DNA of 64,000 nt from Arthrobacter ramosus (GCF_039535095.1 NZ_BAAAWN010000001.1:1426001-1490000); one strand, 5' to 3'; counted from the first letter of the stretch, positions 17,199 to 26,017 are shown. Notes: generated from the sequence alone by a model not told the origin. Program-made: numbers and translations.

Positions 17199-17520
17199 CC
17201 CACCGGCTCCCAGGTCTCGCTTCGCTCGACCGGGGCCCCTCGCCGGCGTGGGCCCACCCACCGGCTCCCAGGTCTCGCTTCGCTCGACCGGGGCCCCTCG
17301 CCGGCGTGGGCCCACCCACCGGCTCCCAGGTCTCGCTTCGCTCGACCGGGGCCCCTCGCCGGCGTGGGCCCACCCACCGGCTCCCAGGTCTCGCTTCGCT
17401 CGACCGGGGCCCCTCGCCGGCGTGGGCCCACCCACCGGCTCCCAGGTCTCGCTTCGCTCGACCGGGGCCCCTCGCCGGCGTGGGCCCACCCACCGGCTCC
17501 CAGGTCTCGCTTCGCTCGAA
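17199..17520. repeat. 58-bp tandem repeat array, about 5.5 copies, between pncB and clpS
   Basis: Six near-identical occurrences of accggctcccaggtctcgc start at 17202, 17260, 17318, 17376, 17434 and 17492, an exact 58-bp period. The units look identical, and the last copy is cut after the first half. Each unit contains the palindromes GTGGGCCCAC and GGGGCCCC and the mirror repeat ctcgcttcgctc. There are no unique spacers, so this is not CRISPR. All frames are open because 58 is not a multiple of 3, which creates long false ORFs on both strands. The array fills the space between the divergent pncB and clpS promoters. Confidence 0.95.
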
Positions 17521-17548
17521 CGCCATTAGCTCGCCCATCCATCACCAT

Positions 17549-17554
17549 TAGAAT
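17549..17554 (+). promoter_or_regulatory. -10 element of clpS (leaderless type)
   Basis: TAGAAT, 6 nt before the ATG at 17561. Confidence 0.55.
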
Positions 17555-17560
17555 GGACAG

Positions 17561-17971
17561 ATGACCACTACCGTCGGCCCCGGCACAGCCCCCGGCACCT
17601 ATACAGCCACCTGCACAGTGACAGATGCAGGCTTAAAGGGAGAGGAACGGACGGACATCTCGGAGCGTTCGTCCACCGACGTCCTCAGCGCTGCTGACAT
17701 CCCTTGGAACCTAGTGGTCTGGAATGATCCCGTCAATCTCATGAGCTATGTGAGCTACGTGTTCCAGAGCTATTTCGGCTATTCCGAGGCCAAATCCAAC
17801 AAACTCATGCTCGAGGTCCACAAGAAGGGCCGTTCCATCGTGGCGCACGGAGGCAAGGAACAAGTGGAGCAGCACGCGGTTGCCATGCACGGCTATGGTT
17901 TGTGGGCAACGGTTGAAAAGGCAAGCAGCAGCGGCGACGGCCGGGGACGCAAGGGTGGCGCACGTGGCTAA
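17561..17971 (+). CDS. clpS: ATP-dependent Clp protease adaptor ClpS
   Basis: 136 aa. The ClpS core (about 46-122) shows PWNLVVWNDPVNLMSYVSYVFQSYFGYS and KGRSIVAHGGKEQVEQHAVAMHGYGLWATVEK, the N-degron pocket scaffold that delivers substrates to ClpC/ClpA. It has a longer than usual N-terminal extension (about 45 residues, Thr-rich) and a Gly/Arg tail. The leaderless start ATG 17561 includes this extension; there is no internal ATG before the core. The next gene overlaps its 3' end. The clpS-DUF2017-murI order is common in actinobacteria. Confidence 0.93.
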   Translation: MTTTVGPGTAPGTYTATCTVTDAGLKGEERTDISERSSTDVLSAADIPWNLVVWNDPVNLMSYVSYVFQSYFGYSEAKSNKLMLEVHKKGRSIVAHGGKEQVEQHAVAMHGYGLWATVEKASSSGDGRGRKGGARG

Positions 17972-18530
17972 GGCTTTCAAGTACGGACTCAAGGGCATCA
18001 CCGGCTACCTTGAGCCCGCCGAGCGCGAACTCCTGCGCGGACTCCTGGACGATGTCATTTCAATGCTGGAACCGCAGCTGTCCAGCAACGAAGATCCCCT
18101 GACGGCCCTGATCGGCCTGGACATGAACGTCAAGGAACCGTCCGATCGCGCCCTTTTGCGGCTCTTGCCCAACGTCATGAAGAACGACGACGCCGCCTCC
18201 CTCGAGTTCCGCCAGCTCACCGAGCGCTCGCTGCGGGAAGGAAAAATCGGCGCGCTCCGGGCCGCCGCGATGGGCCTGGACCGAAACGAGCTCGTCCTCA
18301 CCCCGGAGGAGGCGAAGCTCTGGTCCATGGCCCTCAATGATGTTCGTTTGGTGCTGGCCGAGCGCCTCGATATCCGGGACGAAGCGGACGCGGACCATGT
18401 CCACGCCATGCAGGACTGGTCCCAGGCCGAAGACGTAGAGAGCTACCTGGCGCTCGTCTACAACTTCACCACGTGGCTCCAGGAATCGTTGGTCCAGGCC
18501 ATGATGGCCTCGATGGACCGGAAGTCCTGA
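17964..18530 (+). CDS. DUF2017-family protein
   Basis: 188 aa, mostly helical and soluble ([62 protein letters not shown]). DUF2017 is an actinobacterial family of unknown function encoded next to clpS, so a role in Clp-dependent turnover is a reasonable but unproven inference. The start is GTG 17964 ([11 protein letters not shown]), overlapping clpS by 8 nt; GTG 17955 would add three residues. Confidence 0.87.
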   Translation: MAKAFKYGLKGITGYLEPAERELLRGLLDDVISMLEPQLSSNEDPLTALIGLDMNVKEPSDRALLRLLPNVMKNDDAASLEFRQLTERSLREGKIGALRAAAMGLDRNELVLTPEEAKLWSMALNDVRLVLAERLDIRDEADADHVHAMQDWSQAEDVESYLALVYNFTTWLQESLVQAMMASMDRKS

Positions 18531-18619
18531 GTGGAATTGCCGGGGCTTTTGGCCGTCCGTGTGACAAAACAGACACGAGGCCCCCGCCACATGTCATGGC
18601 TGCGGCACATGCCTTGGCT

Positions 18620-18625
18620 TATTCT
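18620..18625 (+). promoter_or_regulatory. -10 element of murI
   Basis: TATTCT, 9 nt before the ATG at 18635, slightly longer spacing than at the other leaderless candidates. Confidence 0.4.
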
Positions 18626-18634
18626 CTAAGAATC

Positions 18635-19705
18635 ATGAACTCAGCATCGGACGCGGTATCGGATGGGGAGAGCGCCGCAGCGGCGCCGGAATCCCAGCGC
18701 AGGCCGGAAACACTGAACAGCAAAGCACACAACCCCTTGCTGGGATCGCGCCCCATCGGTGTCTTCGATTCCGGAGTCGGCGGACTCACCGTGGCACGGT
18801 CCATCATCGACCAATTGCCCAACGAGTCAATCATCTACGTAGGGGACACCGCCAACGGGCCGTACGGGCCGCTGCCCATCGCAGAAGTCCGGGCCAATGC
18901 CCTCGGCGTCATGGACGAACTCGTGGACTCCGGCGTCAAGCTGCTGACCATCGCCTGCAACTCGGCCTCGGCCGCGGTCTTGCGCGATGCCCGCGAACGC
19001 TATACGGCCCGCTACGGGATTCCCGTCATCGAGGTCATCCAACCCGCAGTCCGCCGGGCGGTGTCCGCGACGAGATCCGGCCGGATCGGCGTGATCGGGA
19101 CGTCGGCTACAGTAGGTTCCCGCGCCTACGAGGACACCTTTGCCGCTGCCCCGGACCTGACCATCACCTCGGTGGCCTGTCCGGAATTCGTGAGCTTCGT
19201 GGAGGCCGGCATCACCACCGGTCCCGAGCTGCTGGCCGCGGCCCACGAATACCTGGAACCGCTCAGGGACGCCGGTGTGGACACCGTTGTGCTGGGCTGC
19301 ACGCACTATCCCTTGCTCACCGGCGTGATCTCCTTCGTCATGGGGGAAGACGTCACTCTCGTGTCGAGCGCCGAGGAGACCGCCAAAGACGTTTACCGCG
19401 CCTTGGCCACCCACGGGATCCAGCGGACCGATCCCGGCCTGCCCCGGCACGACTTCATGGCCACCGGCGACCCCGTCCAGTTCGAAACCCTGGCGCGCCG
19501 TTTCCTCGGCCCGGAGGTCCTGTCCGTACGCCACGTGGACCATGTGGCTGCCCAATACCCGACCGGAAGCCTCGCCCGCATCACCCCGGAAATGTTGGAG
19601 GCCGCCCGTGCGGGAGGCCATCATGCGAGGACGTCCAATTTCGTTGATCCGGCAGCGTTCACTGTGAACGAATTCGGCGCGGCCCGCGGGGGCCGCATCC
19701 AGTGA
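18635..19705 (+). CDS. murI: Glutamate racemase
   Basis: 356 aa; supplies D-glutamate for peptidoglycan. The core starts at [17 protein letters not shown]. The two catalytic cysteines are C108 (TIACNSASA) and C222 ([10 protein letters not shown]), and NGPYGPL is also typical. An N-terminal extension of about 38 polar residues is unusual but starts at a good ATG with a TATTCT box; a later start would lack one. The last 4 nt (GTGA) overlap the MBL gene. Confidence 0.94.
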   Translation: MNSASDAVSDGESAAAAPESQRRPETLNSKAHNPLLGSRPIGVFDSGVGGLTVARSIIDQLPNESIIYVGDTANGPYGPLPIAEVRANALGVMDELVDSGVKLLTIACNSASAAVLRDARERYTARYGIPVIEVIQPAVRRAVSATRSGRIGVIGTSATVGSRAYEDTFAAAPDLTITSVACPEFVSFVEAGITTGPELLAAAHEYLEPLRDAGVDTVVLGCTHYPLLTGVISFVMGEDVTLVSSAEETAKDVYRALATHGIQRTDPGLPRHDFMATGDPVQFETLARRFLGPEVLSVRHVDHVAAQYPTGSLARITPEMLEAARAGGHHARTSNFVDPAAFTVNEFGAARGGRIQ

Positions 19706-20499
19706 AACTGACCATTGTTGGCTGCACGGGCTCCTTCCCCGGTCCGAGCTCTCCGGCGTCGTGCTATCTGCTGACCGCGCACGACGGTGAACGCCAGTGG
19801 AAGATCGTCATGGACCTCGGCAGCGGTGCCCTTGGAGCCATCCAGCGCTACACGGACCTCGAAGACATCGACGCCATCTTCCTGACCCACCTGCACCCGG
19901 ACCATTGCATGGACCTTTGCGGGCTGCATGTGGCCGTCCGCTGGAAGCCGGGCGGCTGGGGACGGGACAGGATCCCCGTCTGGGGTCCCGCCGCGACAGC
20001 CGACCGCATGGCCACCGCCTACGGCTTGGAGCTGGACCCCGGAATGCATGAGGAATTCGACTTCAGCAACTGGAGCGAAAGCCAGTCCGTGCAGCTTGGA
20101 CCGTTCACCGTGACACCGTATGCCGTGAACCACCCGGTGGAGGAGGCCTACGCCTTGCGAGTCGAGGTCACCGAACCGGACAAGGAAGGCAAAGCGGTGA
20201 GCAGGATCCTCACGTACTCGGGAGACACCGACTCGTGCCAGGGCCTGGAGGACGCCGCCCGCAACGCCGATCTCTTCCTGTGCGAGGCCGCCTTTGAAGA
20301 AGGGCGCGACGACGATATCAAGGATGTGCACTTGACCGGCAAGCGCGCGGGCCAGGCAGCGACAGCCGCCGGAGCCCGACGCCTCCTGCTGACCCACATC
20401 CCGGTCTGGACATCGCAGACCAAAGTCATGGCCGAGGCCCGGCCCGAGTTCGCCGGCGATGTCGCCGTCGCGGTTGCCGGAGTCCACTACACCGTCTGA
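19702..20499 (+). CDS. Metallo-beta-lactamase-fold hydrolase, probable cyclic-nucleotide phosphodiesterase
   Basis: 265 aa. The metal-binding HLHPDH motif (H63, H65, D67, H68) follows DLGSGALG; later metal ligands lie around H116 ([10 protein letters not shown]), D in YSGDTDSC and the LLTHIPVW histidine. By position between murI and rph it matches M. tuberculosis Rv1339, a protein reported to hydrolyse cAMP. The family assignment is sure; the cAMP activity is inferred from synteny. The start GTG 19702 overlaps murI (GTGA), so translation is coupled. Confidence 0.88.
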   Translation: MKLTIVGCTGSFPGPSSPASCYLLTAHDGERQWKIVMDLGSGALGAIQRYTDLEDIDAIFLTHLHPDHCMDLCGLHVAVRWKPGGWGRDRIPVWGPAATADRMATAYGLELDPGMHEEFDFSNWSESQSVQLGPFTVTPYAVNHPVEEAYALRVEVTEPDKEGKAVSRILTYSGDTDSCQGLEDAARNADLFLCEAAFEEGRDDDIKDVHLTGKRAGQAATAAGARRLLLTHIPVWTSQTKVMAEARPEFAGDVAVAVAGVHYTV

Positions 20500-20556
20500 A
20501 CCCGGAGTCCGACGGCTCAGTCCAACTGCGTAGTCCGGCGAGGGCCACCGGATCGC

Positions 20557-20562
20557 TAAGCT
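20557..20562 (+). promoter_or_regulatory. -10 element of rph (leaderless type)
   Basis: TAAGCT, 6 nt before the ATG at 20569. Confidence 0.55.
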
Positions 20563-20568
20563 TGCAGT

Positions 20569-21327
20569 ATGACTTCCGAAGCCACATCTGTCCCCGTCAT
20601 CCGTGCCGACGGCCGTACGCCCGATCAACTCCGTCCCATCAGCATCACCCGCGGCTGGTCCAAGCAGGCCGAAGGTTCGGCCCTGATCGAATTCGGCAAC
20701 ACCCGGGTGCTGTGCACGGCTTCCCTGACCGAGGGCGTTCCGCGCTGGCTCAAAGGCGAAGGCCGGGGCTGGGTCACGGCCGAATACGCCATGCTCCCGC
20801 GGGCCACGAACACCCGTTCCGACCGTGAGTCCGTCAAAGGCAGGATCGGCGGACGTACCCACGAAATTTCGCGCCTGATCGGCCGCTCGCTGCGTTCCAT
20901 TATCGACACCAAGGCCCTGGGCGAGAATACTATCGTCCTGGACTGCGACGTCCTGCAGGCCGACGGCGGCACCCGCACCGCCGCGATCACCGGCGCCTAC
21001 GTGGCGCTCGCCGAAGCGATCCGCTTCGCCCGCGAGAACAAGATGATCGCCAAGAACGCGCAGCCGCTGATCGACACCATTGCTGCCGTCTCCGTGGGAA
21101 TCATCGACGGTATCCCGATGCTGGACTTGCCCTACGTCGAGGACGTGCGCGCGGAAACCGACATGAACGTGGTGGTCACGGGCTCCGGCAAGTTCGTGGA
21201 AGTCCAGGGCACCGCCGAAGGAGCCCCCTTCGACCGCGATGAACTGAATGCCTTGCTGGATCTTGCCCTCATCGGCACGGGGGAGTTGGCAGCAATCCAG
21301 CGCGAGACCCTGGCCGAGGCCCCGTGA
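20569..21327 (+). CDS. rph: Ribonuclease PH
   Basis: 252-aa phosphorolytic 3'-5' exoribonuclease that trims tRNA and other RNA ends. Motifs: [21 protein letters not shown], the RNA-binding [37 protein letters not shown], and the phosphate-site [18 protein letters not shown]. Full length. The start is ATG 20569 with TAAGCT 6 nt upstream. The stop overlaps rdgB (GTGA), so the two are coupled. Confidence 0.96.
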   Translation: MTSEATSVPVIRADGRTPDQLRPISITRGWSKQAEGSALIEFGNTRVLCTASLTEGVPRWLKGEGRGWVTAEYAMLPRATNTRSDRESVKGRIGGRTHEISRLIGRSLRSIIDTKALGENTIVLDCDVLQADGGTRTAAITGAYVALAEAIRFARENKMIAKNAQPLIDTIAAVSVGIIDGIPMLDLPYVEDVRAETDMNVVVTGSGKFVEVQGTAEGAPFDRDELNALLDLALIGTGELAAIQRETLAEAP

Positions 21328-21965
21328 GCATCGACACTGCGCCGCGGCTCGTTCTTGCCACCCACAACAAGGGAAAACTGCGCGAACTCAGGGAACTCCT
21401 CCGGGGGCAGGTGCCAGGACTCGACGTCGATACCCAAGTGATTGACGCGGCCGCGGCCGGAGCTCCCGATGTTGCCGAGACCGGCGTGACGTTTGCCGAG
21501 AACTCCCTGCTCAAAGCACGGGCCGTGGCTGAGGCCACGGGAATGGTGGCGATTGCCGATGACTCGGGATTGGCCGTGGACGTGTTGGGCGGAGCTCCGG
21601 GCATCTTCTCGGCCCGCTGGGCCGGCCGGCACGGTGACGACGCCGCCAACCTCCAGCTCTTGCTGGCGCAACTCTCCGACGTCCCCGACGCGCACCGGGG
21701 AGCCGCGTTTGTCTGCGCGGCGGCACTCGCTGTACCGGCCGCCGTCGACGGCGGGGCGCGCGAGGTGGTCGAGTACGGCCAGCTCGAAGGCACCCTCTTG
21801 CGCGAACCCCGCGGCGCGGGTGGATTCGGTTACGACCCCGTGCTCCAGCCCGAGGGGCTTGACCGCAGTTGCGCCGAACTGAGTTCCGAGGAGAAGAACG
21901 CCATCAGCCACCGCGGCAAGGCGTTCAGGGCGCTGCTCCCGGCCATCGTGGACGCCCTGCGCTGA
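21324..21965 (+). CDS. rdgB: RdgB/HAM1 non-canonical purine NTP pyrophosphatase
   Basis: 213 aa. Hydrolyses dITP, XTP and related damaged purine nucleotides to monophosphates, keeping them out of DNA. Motifs: [51 protein letters not shown] and the C-terminal SHRGKAF. The GTG start at 21324 overlaps the rph stop, and no start with a better ribosome site exists downstream. It is the last gene of the clpS-to-rdgB block. Confidence 0.95.
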   Translation: MSIDTAPRLVLATHNKGKLRELRELLRGQVPGLDVDTQVIDAAAAGAPDVAETGVTFAENSLLKARAVAEATGMVAIADDSGLAVDVLGGAPGIFSARWAGRHGDDAANLQLLLAQLSDVPDAHRGAAFVCAAALAVPAAVDGGAREVVEYGQLEGTLLREPRGAGGFGYDPVLQPEGLDRSCAELSSEEKNAISHRGKAFRALLPAIVDALR

Positions 21966-22039
21966 AACTGGCTTAGGCGACAAAACGGGTGTAAATCGCG
22001 GGCGCGTCATGTCCGTCCCGGGATCGTCTTCGCTCGGAG

Positions 22040-22137
22040 GTCGGATTCTGCTCAATCATTCGAATGGACAAATTCCAGGCCCGCGGAATCACGGGACCGG
22101 CGGCCTCGTCGAAGAGAATGATCCAGCAGAATCCGAC
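22040..22137. repeat. Long imperfect inverted repeat in the rdgB-DedA intergenic region
   Basis: Arms 22040-22061 and 22116-22137 are 22 nt each and complementary except for two adjacent bases, around a 54-nt middle that itself contains CCGCGG and other short pairings. The two short open frames across it (70 and 79 codons, opposite strands) have no convincing ribosome site or family match. It could be a structured RNA, a relic of a mobile element or a regulatory hairpin. No tRNA-like cloverleaf was found in the 321-bp gap. Confidence 0.6.
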
Positions 22138-22240
22138 GGTGTCCATAGATTGTCGAACTCCCGTCGACTTGGATCTGGTCATGGCCCCCCGGCGCCGGGA
22201 TCCGCGGGGCAATATCGGTCAAGCGCTAAAGAACGAGGCA

Positions 22241-22261
22241 CCCCGCAAACGAACTGCGGGG
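22241..22261. terminator. Bidirectional terminator between rdgB side and DedA gene
   Basis: CCCCGCA (22241-22247) pairs with TGCGGGG (22255-22261) around a 7-nt loop. It is followed on the plus strand by a T-rich stretch and on the minus strand by tgcctcgttcttt. It lies between convergent genes. Confidence 0.75.
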
Positions 22262-22286
22262 CGCCACTTTCTTTAAGCCAGTGCGT

Positions 22287-23066
22287 TTAGCGCTCGCCGT
22301 GCTTTCCGGCTTCGCGTCCGTCGACGAACTCTTCGGCGGGTTCAGCGCCGCGGTCAGTGGCCTTGCGCTTGGCGAGCAAGCCGCGGATGACCTCCACGGC
22401 CACGGGGACCACCGAGAGCAGCACGATGACCACGAAGATGATGTCGAGGTTGTCCCGGACCCACGGAACCTTGTCGCCGAGCAGGTAGCCGAGCAACGTG
22501 ACGCCACCGCCCCAGAGCACGGCCCCGATGACGTTGAAAATGAAGAACTGGCGCTTGTCCATCTGCGCGACGCCGACAATCACCGGAACGAAAGTGCGGA
22601 TGATCGGAACGAAGCGGGCCAGGATCAGGGCCTTGCCGCCGTGCTTTTCGAAGAAGGCGTGCGCGCTCTCGACGTTTTCCCGCTTGAACAGCTTGGAATC
22701 AGGCTTGTTGAAGATGGCCGGTCCGGCTTTGGAACCGATGAGGTAGCCGCTCTGGTTGCCGATGATCGCAGACACGACGATGAGGGCTGCGAGTGCCCAG
22801 ATGTTGAACTTGATGGTATCCGTGGCGACGAGGAGCCCTGCGGTGAAGAGCATCGAGTCGCCAGGCAGGAAGAAGCCCACCAGGAGTCCCGTCTCGGCGA
22901 ACACAATGCCGCACACGAGCAGGACTACCCATGGTGCCAATGCGGGGTCGGCCAGGAAGATCTGGGGGTTCAACCAGTCGGGGAGGAGCGAGGACATGTG
23001 CGGCTGCACCGGTCCTGCACCCACCAAAGCGGATACGGCAAAGTCGTTCATCGCAGAAAGGGTCAC
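22287..23066 (-). CDS. DedA family membrane protein
   Basis: 259 aa with four to five hydrophobic segments. The DedA (VTT/SNARE-associated) signature is visible: ETGLLVGFFLPGDSMLFTAG, then FFEKHGGKALILARFVPIIRTFVPVIVGVAQM with the conserved glycine and arginines. Family members act in lipid carrier recycling or membrane homeostasis, for example undecaprenyl-phosphate flipping; which applies here is unknown. The GTG start at 23066 sits inside a perfect 13-bp palindrome (AAGGGT-C-ACCCTT, 23058-23070); the ATG at 23051 is an alternative start five codons later. Confidence 0.9.
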   Translation of the reverse strand: MTLSAMNDFAVSALVGAGPVQPHMSSLLPDWLNPQIFLADPALAPWVVLLVCGIVFAETGLLVGFFLPGDSMLFTAGLLVATDTIKFNIWALAALIVVSAIIGNQSGYLIGSKAGPAIFNKPDSKLFKRENVESAHAFFEKHGGKALILARFVPIIRTFVPVIVGVAQMDKRQFFIFNVIGAVLWGGGVTLLGYLLGDKVPWVRDNLDIIFVVIVLLSVVPVAVEVIRGLLAKRKATDRGAEPAEEFVDGREAGKHGER

Positions 23067-23117
23067 CCTTCAAGGGTACGGGACAACCGCCGTCGGGCCT
23101 TGAGACATCCGCTGGGG

Positions 23118-23132
23118 GTGTCTGACAGACAC
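23118..23132. promoter_or_regulatory. Palindrome in the DedA/MFS divergent region
   Basis: GTGTCT-GAC-AGACAC, perfect 6-bp arms, 82 bp before the MFS start and 52 bp before the DedA start. It is a candidate operator with no adjacent regulator gene. Confidence 0.4.
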
Positions 23133-23213
23133 TGCCACGAGTCGCCCGACGTGCGTAGCGTGGTGGACGTGGAGAGAAGAGACGAAAACTTCTGCGTCCG
23201 CAGCTAACTGAAC

Positions 23214-24476
23214 ATGATTGACGAGGAAGAACTTTTGAAGCGAGACGTAGCCATATCCAGCACACCGGCGACGGTCGCTGCTGAGTCAGCCCCGGGGTTT
23301 CCATGGGGAGGTCTTCTGATCCTCGCAGCAGCAGGCTTCACTGCCGTCACTACCGAGCTCCTCCCGTCCGGGCTGCTGCCCCAGATCAGCCGGGACCTGG
23401 GAGTTGACGAATCGGCTGTAGGTTCCCTGACGGCCGCCTATGCAGCAGTCATCGTCTTCACGGCGCTTCCCTTGTCCAGGCTGCTCGGGGGACGAGTCCC
23501 CCGCAAGGCGTTGCTGATCGCCACCGTGCTCGCGTTCGCACTCAGCAACGTGCTGCTGGCGTCCAGCCCGAGCCTCGGATTGGCGGTTGCGGCAAGGCTC
23601 CTCGGGGGCGTGGCCCACGGGATGCTGTGGTCAAGCATGGCCCCCTACGTTGCCAGGATCGTTCCAGCGCACTCCGTCGGAAAAGCAATGGCCATGGTCT
23701 TCAGCGGTAACAGCATCGCTCTGGCGGTCGGCGCTCCGATCGGCACACTCATGGGCTCGGTGCTCACCTGGCGCGCCTCTTTCCTTATCCTGGCCGGAGT
23801 CGGTGCGGTTCTCGCTCTGCTGGCCGTTTGGGTGCTCCCCGCCGCCCCCGACGAGGACAGCAATACGACGCCGACCCTCCGCGGAGCACTGAAGCTGCCC
23901 GGCGTGATCGCGGTGGCCACAGCCTGGCCGCTCTTGCTTTTGGGCCACTTCACCCTCTTCACCTACATCGCGCCGTTCCTCCACGTCTCCGGACTGCCGG
24001 ATGCCTTCACGAGCATTTCCCTGTCCGCGGTGGGGGCCGCCAGCCTCGTGGGGATCTGGATCGCCGGCCTCACTGCCGATTCCCATCCGCGGCGTTCCCT
24101 GCTTTCCGCGGTCGCCCTGCTCGTGCTCGCCTTCGCCCTCTTGCCGCGGCTTGGCGGCACATGGGTGGGCGAAATCGTATTGGTGACCATCTGGGGAACC
24201 GCCTTTGGGGCCATAGGGATCTACAACCAGGCAGCAATCCTTCGCGCCGGCGGAGAGCACAGAGACGCCGCGAATGGCCTGACCGTGGTGACCATTCAAC
24301 TCGGCATCGCCGTCGGCGCCGGATATGGCGCTCTGGCCCTGACCACTGTCGGCGCCCTGTGGGTGCCGTTGGCCGCGGCCGTCCCGACGGCGGCAGCGCT
24401 CGCAATCATCCTGGCCAGCCGCCGCGGCGGTTACCCCGCCGGTCCGCGGGAGGCGAAACCCAAGGGAACCCGGTAA
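23214..24476 (+). CDS. MFS transporter, DHA1-like (drug efflux type)
   Basis: 420 aa, 12 predicted membrane helices. The N-terminal half shows FTAVTTELLPSGLLPQISRDLGVDESAVGSL and GGRVPRKALLIA (motif A-like loop between helices 2 and 3). VAHGMLWSSMAPYVARIVP and the proline-containing helix 5 match the AraJ/Cmx-type sugar or drug exporters. The substrate is not deducible. The start is ATG 23214; TTG 23235, preceded by GAGGAAG at good spacing, is a credible alternative that removes seven residues. It lies alone, divergent from the DedA gene. Confidence 0.88.
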   Translation: MIDEEELLKRDVAISSTPATVAAESAPGFPWGGLLILAAAGFTAVTTELLPSGLLPQISRDLGVDESAVGSLTAAYAAVIVFTALPLSRLLGGRVPRKALLIATVLAFALSNVLLASSPSLGLAVAARLLGGVAHGMLWSSMAPYVARIVPAHSVGKAMAMVFSGNSIALAVGAPIGTLMGSVLTWRASFLILAGVGAVLALLAVWVLPAAPDEDSNTTPTLRGALKLPGVIAVATAWPLLLLGHFTLFTYIAPFLHVSGLPDAFTSISLSAVGAASLVGIWIAGLTADSHPRRSLLSAVALLVLAFALLPRLGGTWVGEIVLVTIWGTAFGAIGIYNQAAILRAGGEHRDAANGLTVVTIQLGIAVGAGYGALALTTVGALWVPLAAAVPTAAALAIILASRRGGYPAGPREAKPKGTR

Positions 24477-24600
24477 GTCCCACACGTGCTGCGCGAGACA
24501 TTGCGGGCGCGGCCCTCATCGGGGAAGAGAAGATAAGCATGCTGATAATCTTGTGGTTAGGCACCTGGACCACATGTCTGGCCACAATCGGAGGAACGAG

Positions 24601-24860
24601 ATGAACGTCCTGATCAAACTACTTGGGCTTGTTGTGGGCATGGGCGCCGGAATTGCGGCGAACAAGGCCCTGGAGGCCGTCTGGAGCAAGTCCACCGGGA
24701 AGCCCGCACCTAAGGATGCGAGCAATCTGGAGGACTCCTTACCGGGCGTGGTCTTGTTTGCCTTCGCCGGGGCGCCGCGGGGGCGGTCATCCATGTCCTG
24801 ACCCAAAGGGCAACCAAGAAGGCGTTGACCAAGCTGCAGGAGACGGCGGACGAGGTCTGA
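24601..24860 (+). pseudogene. DUF4235-family membrane protein gene with a -1 frameshift
   Basis: ATG 24601 opens MNVLIKLLGLVVGMGAGIAANKALEAVWSKSTGKPAPKDASNLEDSLPGVVLFAF, a typical DUF4235 start. After about residue 56 the frame degenerates and stops at 24799-24801. In the frame used from 24771 onward the family's C-terminus resumes (AAGAVIHVLTQRATKKALTKLQETADEV) and stops at 24858-24860. Restoring one base in the GC tract at about 24769-24783 gives a full 87-aa protein. So this is a 1-nt deletion, a sequencing error in a GC-rich run, or less likely recoding. The ribosome site GGAGGAACG precedes the ATG. Confidence 0.85.
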
Positions 24861-24931
24861 AAGCCGGTCCGTGGCAGGTGGCGGCCATCACCAGCGCTAG
24901 CGGGACCCTTTTCCACCTGTAACCTTGACCA

Positions 24932-25957
24932 GTGGCATTGGACTTTACGGCGATCGACTTTGAAACTGCGAACGGCTTCAGGGGTTCACCGTGCTCGGTC
25001 GGCCTCAGCAAAGTCCGTGGCGGCGTCGTGGTGGAGGAAGCCTCCTGGCTTATGCGGCCGCCGGAAAACCATGACCACTTCGAGTACCACAACACCCGGA
25101 TCCACGGCATCCGCGCCGAGGACGTCGCGGGCGCACCACGCTTTGGCGAACTCTTCCCTGAAATCGGGGCTTTCATCGGCCGGGATATCCTTGCCGCCCA
25201 CAATGCGGCGTTCGATCTCGGCGTCATCCGTTCCGGGCTCGAAGTTTCCGGCCTGCCGGGCCCCGCCTACGAGTACGTCTGCACGGTGATGTTGTCCCGG
25301 CGCTGCTACTCGCTGGTATCCAATTCCTTGCCCTATGCCGCGGAGGAGGCGGGCGTGCCACTCGTGAACCATCACGACGCCGCCGAGGACGCCCGGGCCT
25401 GTGCCGGAATCCTGGTGGACATCGCGCACCGGAATAACGCCAACAGCATCGCCGAGCTCTACTTGTCCCTCGGCCTGGCCATTCCCAAACAGCAGGCCTT
25501 CCAGCCCGGAGACGGCCTGTCCAAGCAGACCCTCGCTGCGCTCGCGACCGTCGGCGGAGGGCGCGACGCGGTCTCTGGCCGACCCGGCGTCGGGAATGGC
25601 CCCGGCCAGCTTGGACGGGCCTGGAGCAATTGGCCGGAAGAAGGCACCAACCCGGCGCCCAACCCCGCAGCGGAGCCGGGCCACCCCTTGTTCGGGCAGA
25701 CCGTCGTCTTCACTGGTGAGCTTGCGATTGCCCGGCCGGAAGCGAAACAGCGGGCAGCGGAGATGGGCGCGCGTCCGGAGAGCCGCGTGACCGGAAGGAC
25801 TACGGTGCTCGTGGTGGGCGACGGCTTTGTGGCCGGCGATCTCCGGAACGGGCGCCTCACGGGCAAAGCCAAGCGGGTCCTGGAATTGCACAGCCGCGGC
25901 CAGCAGATCGAAGTTCTGTCCGAGGGGGAGTTCCTGCAGATGGTTGGCGGGCGCTAG
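24932..25957 (+). CDS. DEDDh 3'-5' exonuclease with C-terminal BRCT domain
   Basis: 341 aa. The N-terminal RNase T/DnaQ-type domain (1-165) has the complete DEDDh set: D9 and E11 (AIDFETA), D95 (HNAAFDLGV), H148 and D153 (HHDAAEDARA). A Gly/Pro-rich linker (about 205-250) leads to a BRCT domain (about 255-341; LFGQTVVFTGELAIARPEAKQRAAEMGA). This is the layout of stand-alone PolIII-epsilon-like proteins in actinobacteria, presumably acting in proofreading or repair. The start is GTG 24932. It stands alone after the DUF4235 remnant. Confidence 0.92.
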   Translation: MALDFTAIDFETANGFRGSPCSVGLSKVRGGVVVEEASWLMRPPENHDHFEYHNTRIHGIRAEDVAGAPRFGELFPEIGAFIGRDILAAHNAAFDLGVIRSGLEVSGLPGPAYEYVCTVMLSRRCYSLVSNSLPYAAEEAGVPLVNHHDAAEDARACAGILVDIAHRNNANSIAELYLSLGLAIPKQQAFQPGDGLSKQTLAALATVGGGRDAVSGRPGVGNGPGQLGRAWSNWPEEGTNPAPNPAAEPGHPLFGQTVVFTGELAIARPEAKQRAAEMGARPESRVTGRTTVLVVGDGFVAGDLRNGRLTGKAKRVLELHSRGQQIEVLSEGEFLQMVGGR

Positions 25958-26011
25958 CCGCGCCAAAATTCACACGGAGCAACAAAGCTTCCCGTTGTGT
26001 CGCGGCGCTCC

Positions 26012-26017
26012 TAGCCT
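26012..26017 (+). promoter_or_regulatory. -10 element of the DUF4395 gene (leaderless type)
   Basis: TAGCCT, 6 nt before the ATG at 26024. Confidence 0.45.

Noticed and set aside
17199..17520. CRISPR array
   Set aside because: The repeats are contiguous and identical with no unique spacers, and no cas genes are present.
17188..17564. Open frames of about 100 codons and longer on both strands across the tandem array
   Set aside because: A 58-bp period is not a multiple of three, so the frames cycle through the same unit; the peptides have no ribosome site or family.
21973..22276. Two short genes (70 and 79 codons) in the rdgB-DedA gap
   Set aside because: They lie on opposite strands over the same inverted repeat, with no ribosome site and no recognisable protein features.
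21966..22286. tRNA or other stable RNA gene in this gap
   Set aside because: No cloverleaf or T-loop sequence could be found by eye; only the long stem and the terminator are seen.
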